A DNA stretch of 64,000 nt from JARRKU01 sp050288425 (GCA_050288425.1 JBNKDU010000087.1:1-64000), one strand, 5' to 3'; shown: positions 17,136-26,363, numbered from the stretch's first letter. Translations and numbers: made by a program. The notes: a model not told the origin generated them from the sequence alone.

Positions 17136-19850
17136 ATGGCACCACGCAAAAGCAAAATCCCGATTCCGCCTGCATCTGCGCTCGACACCATCATCACGAC
17201 GCACATCAATGCGGACTTCGATGCCCTGGCATCGATGCTGGCGGCCCAAAAGCTCTATCCCGGCGCCAGGGTGGTGTTTCCCGGATCCCAGGAGAAGAAC
17301 CTGCGGAATTTTTTCATCCAATCGATGGTCTACCTGTTCAATATCACGGAAATCCGGGACATCGATTTCGATTCCATCGAACGCCTGGTATTGGTGGACA
17401 CGCGCAGAAGGGAGCGAATCGGGCGCATTGCCGAAATTCTCCAGAACCCGGATTTGGAAGTTCACATCTTCGATCATCATTCCTCCAAGGAAGACGACAT
17501 TCAGGGCAAAATCCTCGTCCAACGGAAAACCGGCGCCACTGTCACTATTTTGACTGAAATCCTGCGGCACAGAAAGATTCCCATCACACCCGAAGAGGCC
17601 ACCATCATGTGCCTGGGAATCTATGAAGATACCGGATCTTTTACCTTCAACTCCACAACACCGGAGGATCTGGAAGCCGCTGCCTATCTCATCTCCATGG
17701 GGGCCAATCTCAATGTCGTCTCCAGCCTGATCGCCAGGGAGATCAGTTCCGAACAGATCGTCCAGTTGAACGACCTCATCCAGGCCGCCATGCACCACAC
17801 GATCAATGGTGTCGATATCGTCGTAACTTCGATCACACTTGATTATTATATGCCGGACTTTGCCTTCCTGATCCACAAGATGATCAAGATGGAAGAGATG
17901 AATGCCATCTTCGCCCTGGCCATGATGGAAAGCAAAGTCTACTTGGTGGCCCGCAGCCGCAGCACGGATGTGGATGTGGGCGTCATTGCCGGTACCCTGG
18001 GCGGCGGCGGGCATCCCTCCGCGGCCGCGGCCACCATCAAGGGCAAGACCCTTACCCAGGTGGAACAATTGTTGTTCCGGCAACTGGAGCGCCATATCCG
18101 ACCCCAGCGCCGCGCCCGCCAGTTGATGTCCACACCGGCCATCACCGCGGCGGAAACCATCAGTTGCCATGAGGCCAACAAACTGCTCACCCGTTACAAT
18201 ATCAATGCCTTGCTGGTCACCGCACAGGAGGATCCGGCGTTGGTGGGGTATATCACCAGACAGGTCATCGAAAAAGCCATCCACCATGATCTGGGCGGAT
18301 CTCCGGTCAGAGACTACATGAGCACCGAAATGGTGACGGCCACCGCCGATGCGGATCTGCCGGAGATCCAGGACAAGATCATCGGTCACAAACAGCGCAT
18401 TTTACCGGTCCTCGACCGGGACCGATTGGTGGGCGTCATCACCCGTACAGACTTGTTGCATGTATTGGTGCAACAAACCCGCTTCATGCCGAAGGATGCG
18501 CCGGACCCCGGGAAACTGCCTTTGCCGGCCAGATTGCGGGACATCAACAATTTCATGCAGGAACGCATTCCCGGGCAGTTGATGCACACCCTGCGCCGAA
18601 TCGGCGAAACCGCTGCCCATCTCGCTTTTCAAGCCTATGTGGTGGGTGGATTCGTCCGCGACCTTTTTCTCTATCGCAGAAACGAGGATGTCGACATCGT
18701 CATCGAAGGCGACGGGATCGCCTTTGCCCGCGCCTATGCCCAGAAATATGGTGCCCGTATTCATACCCACAAGGTCTTCGGCACGGCGGTCATAATCTTC
18801 GAGGACGGATTCAAGATCGATGTGGCCACGGCGCGGATGGAGTATTATCGCTCGCCGGCCGCACTGCCGGACGTCGAAATGAGTTCCATCAAGATGGACT
18901 TGTTCCGACGGGATTTCACCATCAACACCCTCGCTATCCACCTGAACCCGAATCGCTTCGGGAAGCTGATCGATTTCTTTTCGGCGCAGAAGGACCTCAA
19001 GGACAAGGCCGTTCGCGTGCTGCACAACCTGAGCTTCGTGGAAGATCCCACGCGGGTTTTTCGAGCCGTTCGTTTCGAACAGCGTTTTGGTTTCACCATC
19101 GGCAAATTGACCGCCAGCCTGATTCAAAACGCCGTCAAAATGGACTTTTTCAAGCGGCTCAGCGGCAGGCGCTTCTTCACGGAAATCCGGCTGATTCTGG
19201 AGGAGGAAAATCCCACTCCGGCCATCGTGAGGCTGAACGATTTCGACCTGTTGCCGGCCATCCATCCATCCATCGAGATGGACCAACGGCTCATCGATCT
19301 ATTGAATGCGGCCAAACGCGCCGTCGCCTGGCACGACCTGCTGTTCATCGAGGCTCCCTTCCAGAGGTGGGCGGTCTACCTGATGGCCCTGATTCATCCA
19401 TGCGACGCGGATACCGCCTACCAGGTCTGCCTCAACCTGGAATTGTCTCCGCGGACTCACCGGCTCCTCTGCCGAGACCGGTTTGAAGCCCTCAAATGCC
19501 TCAATCAACTGGAATACCGGCTGCCGGAATCCAACTCGACCCTCTACCATCTGCTGCATCCTTTCCGGACAGAACTCATCCTGTACATGATTGCGGTCAC
19601 CCGTCACACGACGGTAAAAAAGGCAATTTCCCGGTATTATACCCAACTCAGGGAAATCACGCCCGAAATCAAAGGCCAGGATTTGGTTGGCGCCGGTTTG
19701 AAACCCGGCCCGCAATTCCGTGATATATTGGATGCCGTGCTGGATGCCCGGCTGAACGGAGAGTTGGAAAGCCGCGAAGACGAGCTTGCATTTGTGGCCC
19801 GTTGGATCCGGAACGACAATTTTCTTGATTCCCGTCCTCCGAATCAGTAA
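17136..19850 (+). CDS. DHH phosphoesterase - CBS pair - tRNA nucleotidyltransferase/poly(A) polymerase fusion
   Basis: 904 residues in three parts. Residues about 10-330: DHH/DHHA1 phosphoesterase with HINADFDALASM, the VDTRR and FDHHSS motifs and GGGGHPSAAAATI. About 335-455: two CBS domains, possible adenylate ligands. About 470-900: class II nucleotidyltransferase with VGGFVRDLFL, the DVDIV carboxylate pair, and RRDFTINTLA, plus RNA-binding helices. Such fusions act in Aquificales and several other deep lineages as the A-adding half of a split CCA-adding system; the DHH domain may be a nanoRNase or 3' trimming activity. Start 17136 was chosen over GTG 17094 and ATG 17130 because of GGGAAG upstream. 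Confidence 0.88.
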   Translation: MAPRKSKIPIPPASALDTIITTHINADFDALASMLAAQKLYPGARVVFPGSQEKNLRNFFIQSMVYLFNITEIRDIDFDSIERLVLVDTRRRERIGRIAEILQNPDLEVHIFDHHSSKEDDIQGKILVQRKTGATVTILTEILRHRKIPITPEEATIMCLGIYEDTGSFTFNSTTPEDLEAAAYLISMGANLNVVSSLIAREISSEQIVQLNDLIQAAMHHTINGVDIVVTSITLDYYMPDFAFLIHKMIKMEEMNAIFALAMMESKVYLVARSRSTDVDVGVIAGTLGGGGHPSAAAATIKGKTLTQVEQLLFRQLERHIRPQRRARQLMSTPAITAAETISCHEANKLLTRYNINALLVTAQEDPALVGYITRQVIEKAIHHDLGGSPVRDYMSTEMVTATADADLPEIQDKIIGHKQRILPVLDRDRLVGVITRTDLLHVLVQQTRFMPKDAPDPGKLPLPARLRDINNFMQERIPGQLMHTLRRIGETAAHLAFQAYVVGGFVRDLFLYRRNEDVDIVIEGDGIAFARAYAQKYGARIHTHKVFGTAVIIFEDGFKIDVATARMEYYRSPAALPDVEMSSIKMDLFRRDFTINTLAIHLNPNRFGKLIDFFSAQKDLKDKAVRVLHNLSFVEDPTRVFRAVRFEQRFGFTIGKLTASLIQNAVKMDFFKRLSGRRFFTEIRLILEEENPTPAIVRLNDFDLLPAIHPSIEMDQRLIDLLNAAKRAVAWHDLLFIEAPFQRWAVYLMALIHPCDADTAYQVCLNLELSPRTHRLLCRDRFEALKCLNQLEYRLPESNSTLYHLLHPFRTELILYMIAVTRHTTVKKAISRYYTQLREITPEIKGQDLVGAGLKPGPQFRDILDAVLDARLNGELESREDELAFVARWIRNDNFLDSRPPNQ

Positions 19851-19945
19851 AAAAACCCTTTTAGCCGATGGCGATCGACCGGGGGAAAGCCTCACGAAAA
19901 ATTTCATGAGCCTCGCACGGGATGCCTGCAGAACAGGAGTCGACA

Positions 19946-20938
19946 ATGGCGGATAGGAAACGGATATTGAGCGGCATGCGCCCCACGGGCCCTTTGCACA
20001 TGGGCAATTACCTCGGCGCATTGAGAAACTGGGTGCAGATGCAGGATGAGTTTGAATGTTTCTTTTTCGTGGCCGACTGGCATGCATTGACCAGCGACTA
20101 TGAAAATCCGGAACACATGGGGGAGTACGTACGCCAGATTCTCATCGACTGGCTCAGCGCCGGCCTTTCTCCGGAGAAGTCTACGATCTTTATCCAGACC
20201 AAGGTTCCCGAGCACGCGGAATTATTCCTGATTCTTTCCATGATCACTCCCGTGCCCTGGCTGGAACGCAACCCCACCTACAAGGACCAGATCGTGCAGA
20301 TTCAGAACAAAGACCTGTCGACCTTCGGTTTTCTGGGATACCCGGTACTCCAGGCGGCCGATATCATCATGTACAAGGCCCAGGGGGTACCCGTGGGGGT
20401 GGATCAGGTTCCCCATGTGGAAATCACCCGGGAAATCGCACGCCGATTCAACCATCTTTATGAACCCGTATTCCCCGAACCCGAGGCCATTCTGACCGAG
20501 ACACCCAAAATCCTCGGACTCGATCGACGTAAGATGAGCAAGAGTTACGGCAATGCCATCTACCTGACAGACAGTCCGAAAGAGATCAAGGCCAAGGTGA
20601 TGCAGATGGTCACCGACCCCCAGCGGGCGCGGCGCAGCGATCCGGGGAACCCGGACGTTTGCAATGTGTTCGAATTTCACAAATTATTTACCGAGTCCGC
20701 CTTGACTGCGAAAATTGAAAAAGAGTGTCGGGGGGCGGAAATCGGATGCGTGGAATGCAAGCAAATCATGGCGACCCATCTGATCGAAGCCCTCGAACCG
20801 ATCCACGAAAGACAGGCCTATTTCATGGACCATCCCGAAATCGTGAATGAAATCATGATGGAAGGCAGCCGCCGGGCTCGTGCCATCGCAAAGGAGACCA
20901 TGCATCAAGTCAAAGCCGCCCTTAAAATCGACTATTGA
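19946..20938 (+). CDS. trpS: tryptophan--tRNA ligase
   Basis: 330-residue class I synthetase. Signature 1 is PTGPLHMGNYLGAL (HIGH equivalent), signature 2 is RRKMSKSYGN. AGGAG lies six bases before ATG 19946. It is followed by scpA after about 100 bases. Confidence 0.97.
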   Translation: MADRKRILSGMRPTGPLHMGNYLGALRNWVQMQDEFECFFFVADWHALTSDYENPEHMGEYVRQILIDWLSAGLSPEKSTIFIQTKVPEHAELFLILSMITPVPWLERNPTYKDQIVQIQNKDLSTFGFLGYPVLQAADIIMYKAQGVPVGVDQVPHVEITREIARRFNHLYEPVFPEPEAILTETPKILGLDRRKMSKSYGNAIYLTDSPKEIKAKVMQMVTDPQRARRSDPGNPDVCNVFEFHKLFTESALTAKIEKECRGAEIGCVECKQIMATHLIEALEPIHERQAYFMDHPEIVNEIMMEGSRRARAIAKETMHQVKAALKIDY

Positions 20939-21042
20939 ACATACGCACGTGCGGATGGACGGGAACACCCATTAATTGCGCCGTAAAGCCGTGGATCCCG
21001 GTATTTGCCGGCATCGCCGCGGCGGCCCAGTGAGCCGACACC

Positions 21043-21753
21043 ATGCAGACGGATGAATACAAAGTGGAGTTGGAGAATGTCTTCGAAGGCCCCATGGACC
21101 TCCTGATCCACCTGATCAAGAAGAACGAAGTGGACATTTATGACATTCCCATCGCCCTGATCACCGAGAAATACCTGGCTTACATCGAATGGATGAAGCT
21201 CCTGGACATCGACAATGTGGGCGACTTTCTCGTGATGGCGTCCACGTTGGCCCACATCAAATCACGCATGCTGCTGCCCGCCCACGGAGACGATGAAGAA
21301 GAGGAAGATCCGCGCATGGAGCTGGTCCGCCCCCTGGCGGAGTACCTGCGGATCAAATCGGCCGCGGAAGCCTTGGCCAGCCGCAATCTCCTGGGGGAAA
21401 CCATTTTCACACGCAGAGCCAGGGCCCAGGATATCATCGAAAACGATCCGGAATTGATCGAGGTGGGGCTCTTCGAATTGATCGACGCCTTCCAGCGCGT
21501 GCTCCAACGCATCAGCAAGGATCACATCGTCGAGTTGGAATCGGATGAGATCTCGGTCAAGGATCGGATGAACGAAATGATCGCCGTCATCGAAGAGCGG
21601 GGTTCCCTGACCTTCACCGAACTCTTCGATGCCACCAGTGACAAGCGCCTGGTGGTGGTCACTTTCCTGGCCCTGCTGGAACTGATGAAAATGAACCTCG
21701 TTCGAGTCGCCCAAAGCATGCAAAACGGCATGATCAGACTCTTTTACCAGTAG
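21043..21753 (+). CDS. scpA: segregation and condensation protein A (kleisin)
   Basis: 236 residues. The N-terminal YKVELENVFEGPMDLLIHLIKKNEVDIYDIPI is the SMC-neck binding helix region of bacterial kleisins, and a C-terminal winged helix (about 165-236) binds the SMC head. With ScpB it forms the SMC-ScpAB chromosome-compaction complex. scpB follows 11 bases later. Confidence 0.96.
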   Translation: MQTDEYKVELENVFEGPMDLLIHLIKKNEVDIYDIPIALITEKYLAYIEWMKLLDIDNVGDFLVMASTLAHIKSRMLLPAHGDDEEEEDPRMELVRPLAEYLRIKSAAEALASRNLLGETIFTRRARAQDIIENDPELIEVGLFELIDAFQRVLQRISKDHIVELESDEISVKDRMNEMIAVIEERGSLTFTELFDATSDKRLVVVTFLALLELMKMNLVRVAQSMQNGMIRLFYQ

Positions 21754-21764
21754 ACACCCGAGCC

Positions 21765-22697
21765 ATGAACAACCTCACCGCGATTATCGAAAGCTTGCTG
21801 TTCGTCGCCGAGGAACCGCTCTCCGTGGAACGGTTGAAGAAGGTCCTGGATACGGTGGAAGCCAAGGAGATCCGGGAAGCCTTGATTGAACTGGCCAGGC
21901 AGTATGAGGCCCGCGGCAGCGGATTCGGACTCTATGAAATAGCCGGAGGATGGCAGCTGCGTTCGCGACCGGAATTCAATGAATGGATCAAGCGGCTGCT
22001 GCAACCGTCGCCCCAGCGGCTGACCAAGGCCAGCCTGGAAACCCTGGCCATCGTGGCCTACCACCAGCCCATCATCCGGACGGATATCGAACACATCCGT
22101 GGCGTGGACTGCGGCGGAGTATTGCGCCAGCTCCTGGAGCGCAAACTGATCCGGGTCTTGGGCCGCAAGGATATTCCCGGACGTCCGCTGATCTATGCCA
22201 CCACCCGGCTTTTTCTCGAACTCTTCAATCTGAAGGACCTCAGGGACCTGCCAAGCCCCAAAGAGATCGAGGCCCTGACCGCAGCCCAGGAGAATCCGCA
22301 GGAAGAATTCGAAAATTCGGATGAAGATACGATTCGGCAGCTCATGAAGGAGTCGGATGGCGCGCTGATCTCCAGCCACCGAGGACCGGTGAAACCCGGA
22401 GATGATCCTTTTCCGCCGGCCGGGAATTCCGGAACGACTGCCCTTCCCGACCAGGCTCCAAACTTTCGTCCGGATTGCCGAACCGGGGGGGAACCCGGAT
22501 TGCCGACGCGGATCGGGACCACGCCCCCCCGGATCGCACAGGATCCCGCGAAAATCACCGTGCGCACGGCCAGGATACCTGAATCCGGGAACCCTTTTTG
22601 CTCCACGCCTTCCCCACTGACGGGCAAAACCCGCGGTCCTGCAGCCCCCCTTGGCCGGAATGCGGCGGCCGGATCGGGATCACCAGAAAAAACTTGA
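21765..22697 (+). CDS. scpB: segregation and condensation protein B with long disordered tail
   Basis: The first 180 or so residues form the two winged helices of ScpB, with the conserved TKASLETLAIVAYHQPI and RGVDCGGVLRQLLERKLI. Residues about 190-310 are a low-complexity Pro/Gly/Arg-rich tail absent from the usual 180-230-residue proteins. The tRNA promoter overlaps the stop codon. The tail could be real disordered sequence or a drift-prone end; no frameshift is evident. Confidence 0.93.
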   Translation: MNNLTAIIESLLFVAEEPLSVERLKKVLDTVEAKEIREALIELARQYEARGSGFGLYEIAGGWQLRSRPEFNEWIKRLLQPSPQRLTKASLETLAIVAYHQPIIRTDIEHIRGVDCGGVLRQLLERKLIRVLGRKDIPGRPLIYATTRLFLELFNLKDLRDLPSPKEIEALTAAQENPQEEFENSDEDTIRQLMKESDGALISSHRGPVKPGDDPFPPAGNSGTTALPDQAPNFRPDCRTGGEPGLPTRIGTTPPRIAQDPAKITVRTARIPESGNPFCSTPSPLTGKTRGPAAPLGRNAAAGSGSPEKT

Positions 22698-22723
22698 CTT
22701 TACACCGGCCCCTTCCCTATATG
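22694..22723 (+). promoter_or_regulatory. promoter of tRNA-Val
   Basis: TTGACT (22694-22699), 18 bases, TATATG (22718-22723). The -35 overlaps the scpB stop codon. Predicted start near 22730, 50 bases before the mature tRNA. Confidence 0.6.
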
Positions 22724-22779
22724 TACCTGAATCTGTGAGCACCGAAAGCCTTTGCGCATCGGCCCTCACAAATTTCCAC

Positions 22780-22854
22780 GGGCGGTTAACTCAGCGGGAG
22801 AGTGCCACCTTCACACGGTGGAAGTCACTGGTTCAAATCCAGTACCGCCTACCA
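22780..22854 (+). tRNA. tRNA-Val (anticodon CAC)
   Basis: A 75-base cloverleaf with encoded CCA. The acceptor stem GGGCGGT pairs with ACCGCCT (first pair G-U), the D stem is ACTC/GAGT, the anticodon stem is CCACC/GGTGG around the loop TTCACAC, and the T arm is ACTGG-TTCAAAT-CCAGT. Anticodon positions 34-36 read CAC, decoding GUG. Confidence 0.95.
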
Positions 22855-22864
22855 AGCGCGCGAA

Positions 22865-22896
22865 GGGGATCGGGCCACCGGGCCGGTCCCCTTTTC
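22865..22896 (+). terminator. intrinsic terminator of tRNA-Val
   Basis: Arms GGGGATCGG/CCGGTCCCC (nine pairs, one T-G) followed by TTTT, starting 10 bases after the tRNA. Confidence 0.8.
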
Positions 22897-22903
22897 AGTT
22901 AAT

Positions 22904-22946
22904 TTCGCCGGACCGATGGCCATCTCCCGGACATCGGTCCGGCGAA
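22904..22946. repeat. perfect 15-bp inverted repeat upstream of cobU
   Basis: TTCGCCGGACCGATG (22904-22918) and CATCGGTCCGGCGAA (22932-22946) are exact reverse complements around a 13-base loop. No T run follows. It lies 29 bases before cobU, so it may be an operator or RNA hairpin controlling the cob genes. Confidence 0.7.
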
Positions 22947-22975
22947 GGCAAGCCACAAGATCGGTCAGTCTCCCA

Positions 22976-23527
22976 ATGCAAACCGACCCGGCCCCAAAGC
23001 ACGCAACAACCCTGGTCATCGGCGGCTGCCGCAGCGGCAAGAGCGGACACGCCCTGATCCTGGGGGAAGCCGCGGCTTCCGCCAACCGCCTGTTCATCGC
23101 CACCTGTGCTGCGCATGATGAAGAGATGGCCGAGCGCATCCGCCGGCACCAGGCGGAACGCGCCAGTCGCTGGAATACCGTCGAGGCACCCCTGGACATC
23201 GTGGGCCAGATGGAACAGCACGCCCCCCACAGCGGCGTCGTACTCGTCGATTGTCTGACCTTGTGGGTCTCCAACTTGATGATGGCCTACGAAAAGGACG
23301 ATGAAATCGTGGCACAGATGAGCGCGCTTGCCCACGCCCTGCGCCGGCCATCCTGCCCGGTGATTCTGGTAACCAACGAGGTGGGTGCGGGCATCGTTCC
23401 CGAAAACCGGGTGGCCCGCCGCTTTCGCGACCTGGTCGGCTGGTGCAATCAGGAATTGGCCGCCGCCTGCGATGGAGTCGTCTGGATGGTGGCGGGGATA
23501 CCGGTCACCGTCAAACCCAAGGTGTGA
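22976..23527 (+). CDS. cobU: adenosylcobinamide kinase / adenosylcobinamide-phosphate guanylyltransferase
   Basis: Bifunctional cytosolic enzyme of the cobamide nucleotide loop: phosphorylates adenosylcobinamide and transfers GMP from GTP to give AdoCbi-GDP. 183 residues with the P-loop GGCRSGKSGHA, VLVDCLTLWVSNLM and TNEVGAGIVPENRVARRFRD. ATG 22976 was chosen because longer frames would run through the tRNA. cobS follows after four bases. Confidence 0.95.
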   Translation: MQTDPAPKHATTLVIGGCRSGKSGHALILGEAAASANRLFIATCAAHDEEMAERIRRHQAERASRWNTVEAPLDIVGQMEQHAPHSGVVLVDCLTLWVSNLMMAYEKDDEIVAQMSALAHALRRPSCPVILVTNEVGAGIVPENRVARRFRDLVGWCNQELAAACDGVVWMVAGIPVTVKPKV

Positions 23528-23531
23528 TCCC

Positions 23532-24293
23532 ATGACAGCCAAGGTGGATGCCCCCCCCCGCGGATGGACCGGCCTGGTCTTCGCCATTCAATTTCTCACC
23601 ATCCTGCCGCTTAGGACGCCGGATCGATTCGATGCCAGGGCCGCACTGCCCTACTTCCCGATCTGCGGCCTCCTGATCGGCGCCTTGTTGACGGGCATTG
23701 ACGCCGTGGCCGGGTTCATCTGGCCCCGGCCGGTGGCGGCGGTACTGGATGTGCTGTTGTTGGCCGTTATCAGCGGCGCCCTGCACCTGGACGGTCTGGC
23801 CGACACCGCCGACGGACTCTACGGAAAACGCCCGTTGGATCGGGCCCTGGCCATCATGAAGGACAGCCGGATCGGATCCATGGGGGTGGTGGCCGTGGTT
23901 TGCTGCCTGGCGGTAAAATGGGCGGCGCTGGCCAACCTGTCGGCGCCTCCCGTGTATTGGCTGGTGCTGGTGCCGGCCTACGCAAGGGCGGCGGTCCTCA
24001 TCGGTTCCAAGGCCCTGCCCTATGGACGCGCCCAGGAGGGCACCGCCCACCCCTTTTTCGAAACGCCGCTGACCCTTGGAGACTTCTGGGGACTGCTGGT
24101 CCTGGTCGCGGCCTCCTTGTCGGGCGGTTGGCGGGCCATGGGAATCAACCTGGGGTTCACGCTGCTGGTGATGGCGGTCCTGGTATGGTACAAACGTAAA
24201 ACCGGCTGCGTCACCGGTGATATGCTGGGGGCCCTGATTGAAGTCACCGAATCGGGCTTGTTTCTCCTGGCCGCAGCGAGCCGCTGGTGGTAA
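23532..24293 (+). CDS. cobS: adenosylcobinamide-GDP ribazoletransferase (cobalamin synthase)
   Basis: Integral inner-membrane enzyme that joins AdoCbi-GDP to alpha-ribazole (or its phosphate). 253 residues, mostly hydrophobic helices, with the metal-binding LHLDGLADTADGLYG (about residues 76-90) and GCVTGDMLGA near the C-terminus. Middle gene of cobU-cobS-cbiR. Confidence 0.95.
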   Translation: MTAKVDAPPRGWTGLVFAIQFLTILPLRTPDRFDARAALPYFPICGLLIGALLTGIDAVAGFIWPRPVAAVLDVLLLAVISGALHLDGLADTADGLYGKRPLDRALAIMKDSRIGSMGVVAVVCCLAVKWAALANLSAPPVYWLVLVPAYARAAVLIGSKALPYGRAQEGTAHPFFETPLTLGDFWGLLVLVAASLSGGWRAMGINLGFTLLVMAVLVWYKRKTGCVTGDMLGALIEVTESGLFLLAAASRWW

Positions 24294-24298
24294 TCGCG

Positions 24299-25096
24299 AT
24301 GTCTCCCAAAACCGATTTTCCTTTCCGCCTGGGAACCACCTCCTTCATCTATCCGGCCGGCTATGTGGACAATGTCCGCAGGCTGGCGCCGAGGGTGGAT
24401 GAAATCGAACTGCTGCTGCTCGAATCCAACGACCTGCCCACGAGCCATGTCATCGAAGCATTGCGCGTCCTGGCACAGGTTCACCGGATCACCTTCAATA
24501 TCCACCTGCCCATGGATGTCTTCATGGGCGATCCGTCGTCGATCAGAAGGAACAATTCCATCGAAACGCTGGCCCGGGTCATCGAAATGACCGCTCCTCT
24601 CACCCCCACCAGCTTCACCCTGCACCTGACCTGCGGTCGATGCCCCTCGGACAATGCCGCCATCGAAGCCTGGCAGGGCCGCGCCATGGACAGCACCGGC
24701 CAATTGCTGCGCGCCACTGGTATGGCAACCCATTGCCTCGCCGTGGAAACCTTGGATTTCGATCCCTGTTGGTTGACTCCCATCGTCGAAGAACTCGACC
24801 TATCGGTATGTCTCGATGTGGGCCACGTGATTCGATACGGGTTCCACCTCGGCGATGTCATCCGCCGATTTGGACCCCGGATTTCGATCCTGCACCTGCA
24901 CGGCGTGGTGAACGGCGGGGACCACCATGCCATCGGTCACCTCTCCGTGCCGCATCAGCGCCTGTTGGCCGATTTCCTGGTGCGATTCGACGGATCGGCG
25001 TCCATCGAAGTCTTTTCGGAGGAGCGGCTGGAACAATCCCTGCTGGCATTCCCCGGCCTGATGGCCCATGCCACCCAGTCATCCAAGGAGGCCTGA
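24299..25096 (+). CDS. cbiR: cobamide remodeling phosphodiesterase CbiR-like TIM-barrel protein
   Basis: 265 residues of the xylose isomerase/AP endonuclease-like TIM-barrel superfamily, opening with FRLGTTSFIYPAGYVDNV. Candidate metal ligands lie in NIHLPMD, TLHLTCG, AVETLDF, CLDVGHV and LHLHGV. CbiR hydrolyses the nucleotide-loop phosphodiester of cobamides so the lower ligand can be changed; CobU and CobS, encoded just upstream, would rebuild the loop. The family assignment comes from recalled sequence resemblance plus this context. Start 24299 is six bases after cobS; a GTG at 24287 would overlap cobS. Confidence 0.82.
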   Translation: MSPKTDFPFRLGTTSFIYPAGYVDNVRRLAPRVDEIELLLLESNDLPTSHVIEALRVLAQVHRITFNIHLPMDVFMGDPSSIRRNNSIETLARVIEMTAPLTPTSFTLHLTCGRCPSDNAAIEAWQGRAMDSTGQLLRATGMATHCLAVETLDFDPCWLTPIVEELDLSVCLDVGHVIRYGFHLGDVIRRFGPRISILHLHGVVNGGDHHAIGHLSVPHQRLLADFLVRFDGSASIEVFSEERLEQSLLAFPGLMAHATQSSKEA

Positions 25097-25103
25097 CCGC
25101 GGC

Positions 25104-26363
25104 ATGGAACCGGATCCAGGGCAAAGGGTCGAGTTGCTCGCTCCCGCCGGCAGTTTCGAGAAGCTGGAGACCGTGTTGCACTTCGGTGCCGATGCCGTCT
25201 ACCTGGCCGGAAAAAGCTTCAGCTTACGCAATTTTGCCGAAAATTTTTCCCTGGAGGAGATCGAAGCCGCCCTGGCCCTGGCCCATGATCGAAGCGCAAA
25301 GGTCTATGTGGCGGTCAACATCTATGCCCGGACCGACGACCTTGGCCCCCTGGAAACCTACCTTGCCCGGCTGGGCGCACTTCGACCGGACGGCATCATC
25401 ATCGCCGATCCCGCGGTGTTGGCGATCGCCAAACGGGTCGCTCCGGATTTGCCCATCCATTTGAGCACCCAGGCCAATACCACCAATGTCGAAGCGGTAA
25501 GGTTCTGGCAGGCACAGGGTGTCCGTCGGATCAATGCGGCCCGCGAACTGAGTCTGGCCGAGATCTCCCGACTCGGGGAAATCCGCGGCATGCAAGTGGA
25601 GGCCTTCGTCCACGGCGCCATGTGCATCTCCTACTCGGGACGCTGCCTGCTCAGCAACTACATGGCCCGACGCCCCAGCAATCAAGGCATGTGCTGCCAG
25701 CCCTGCCGCTTTGCATACGCCGTGGTCGAAGAGACCCGCCCCGGACAGTATTTTCCCGTCGCCGAAGATGAGCACGGAACCTATATCTTCAATTCCAGGG
25801 ATCTTTGCATGCTGGATCACCTTCCGGAAATGATCGGAGCCAGGATCCATGCACTGAAGATCGAAGGCCGCATGAAGGGCATCCACTATGCCGCCACGGC
25901 GGTGAATGTCTATCGAATGGCCATCGACGCCTACTATGCCGATCCCGAAGGCTATGCGGTCCGGCCGGCTTGGCGCGACGAACTGGAGAAAATTACCAGT
26001 CGCGGCTACGGCACCGGCTTCTACCTGGGGAACGCCGCCCAGGCGACGGCCCCGGATACTCCCCCGCGACCGTCGCCATTTCCGTTGGCCGGTAAAGTGC
26101 TTGCGCCGGCGGGTCGGCACAAAGCCCATATCGAAGTCCGCACCAAGCTGACAGTCGGGGATAACATCGAAATCATCCAACCCGGCCGGCCGGTCATTGC
26201 CGATACGGTACGGCATATGGTCGACCGCCGGGGAATTGCGGTGGACATGGCCCAGCCGGGCACCCGCGTCACCATCCATTTGGGCTCCGATTGCTGGCGT
26301 TTCGACCTGCTGCGACTCCGGACGGGTCTCTCACCGACGACCACCGAGGTTGCCAATCCATAA
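25104..26363 (+). CDS. peptidase U32 family protein (TrhP/RlhA type)
   Basis: 419 residues with VELLAPAGSFEKLETVLHFGADAVYL at the N-terminus and MCISYSGRCLLSNYMARRPSNQG followed by the CCQPCR cysteines, the hallmark of U32 proteins. Family members TrhP and RlhA act in hydroxylation of tRNA uridine-34 or 23S rRNA C2501, so an RNA-modification role is more likely than proteolysis; which RNA cannot be told. Its stop codon shares a base with the start of the next gene (TAATG). Confidence 0.9.
   Translation: MEPDPGQRVELLAPAGSFEKLETVLHFGADAVYLAGKSFSLRNFAENFSLEEIEAALALAHDRSAKVYVAVNIYARTDDLGPLETYLARLGALRPDGIIIADPAVLAIAKRVAPDLPIHLSTQANTTNVEAVRFWQAQGVRRINAARELSLAEISRLGEIRGMQVEAFVHGAMCISYSGRCLLSNYMARRPSNQGMCCQPCRFAYAVVEETRPGQYFPVAEDEHGTYIFNSRDLCMLDHLPEMIGARIHALKIEGRMKGIHYAATAVNVYRMAIDAYYADPEGYAVRPAWRDELEKITSRGYGTGFYLGNAAQATAPDTPPRPSPFPLAGKVLAPAGRHKAHIEVRTKLTVGDNIEIIQPGRPVIADTVRHMVDRRGIAVDMAQPGTRVTIHLGSDCWRFDLLRLRTGLSPTTTEVANP

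Noticed and set aside
16843..17175. 110-codon minus-strand frame upstream of pilC
   Set aside because: It runs across the start of the divergent DHH-CBS gene and has antisense-like composition.
22855..22975. Cobalamin riboswitch before cobU
   Set aside because: The gap is only about 120 bases, filled by a terminator and one simple inverted repeat; no B12-box was seen.
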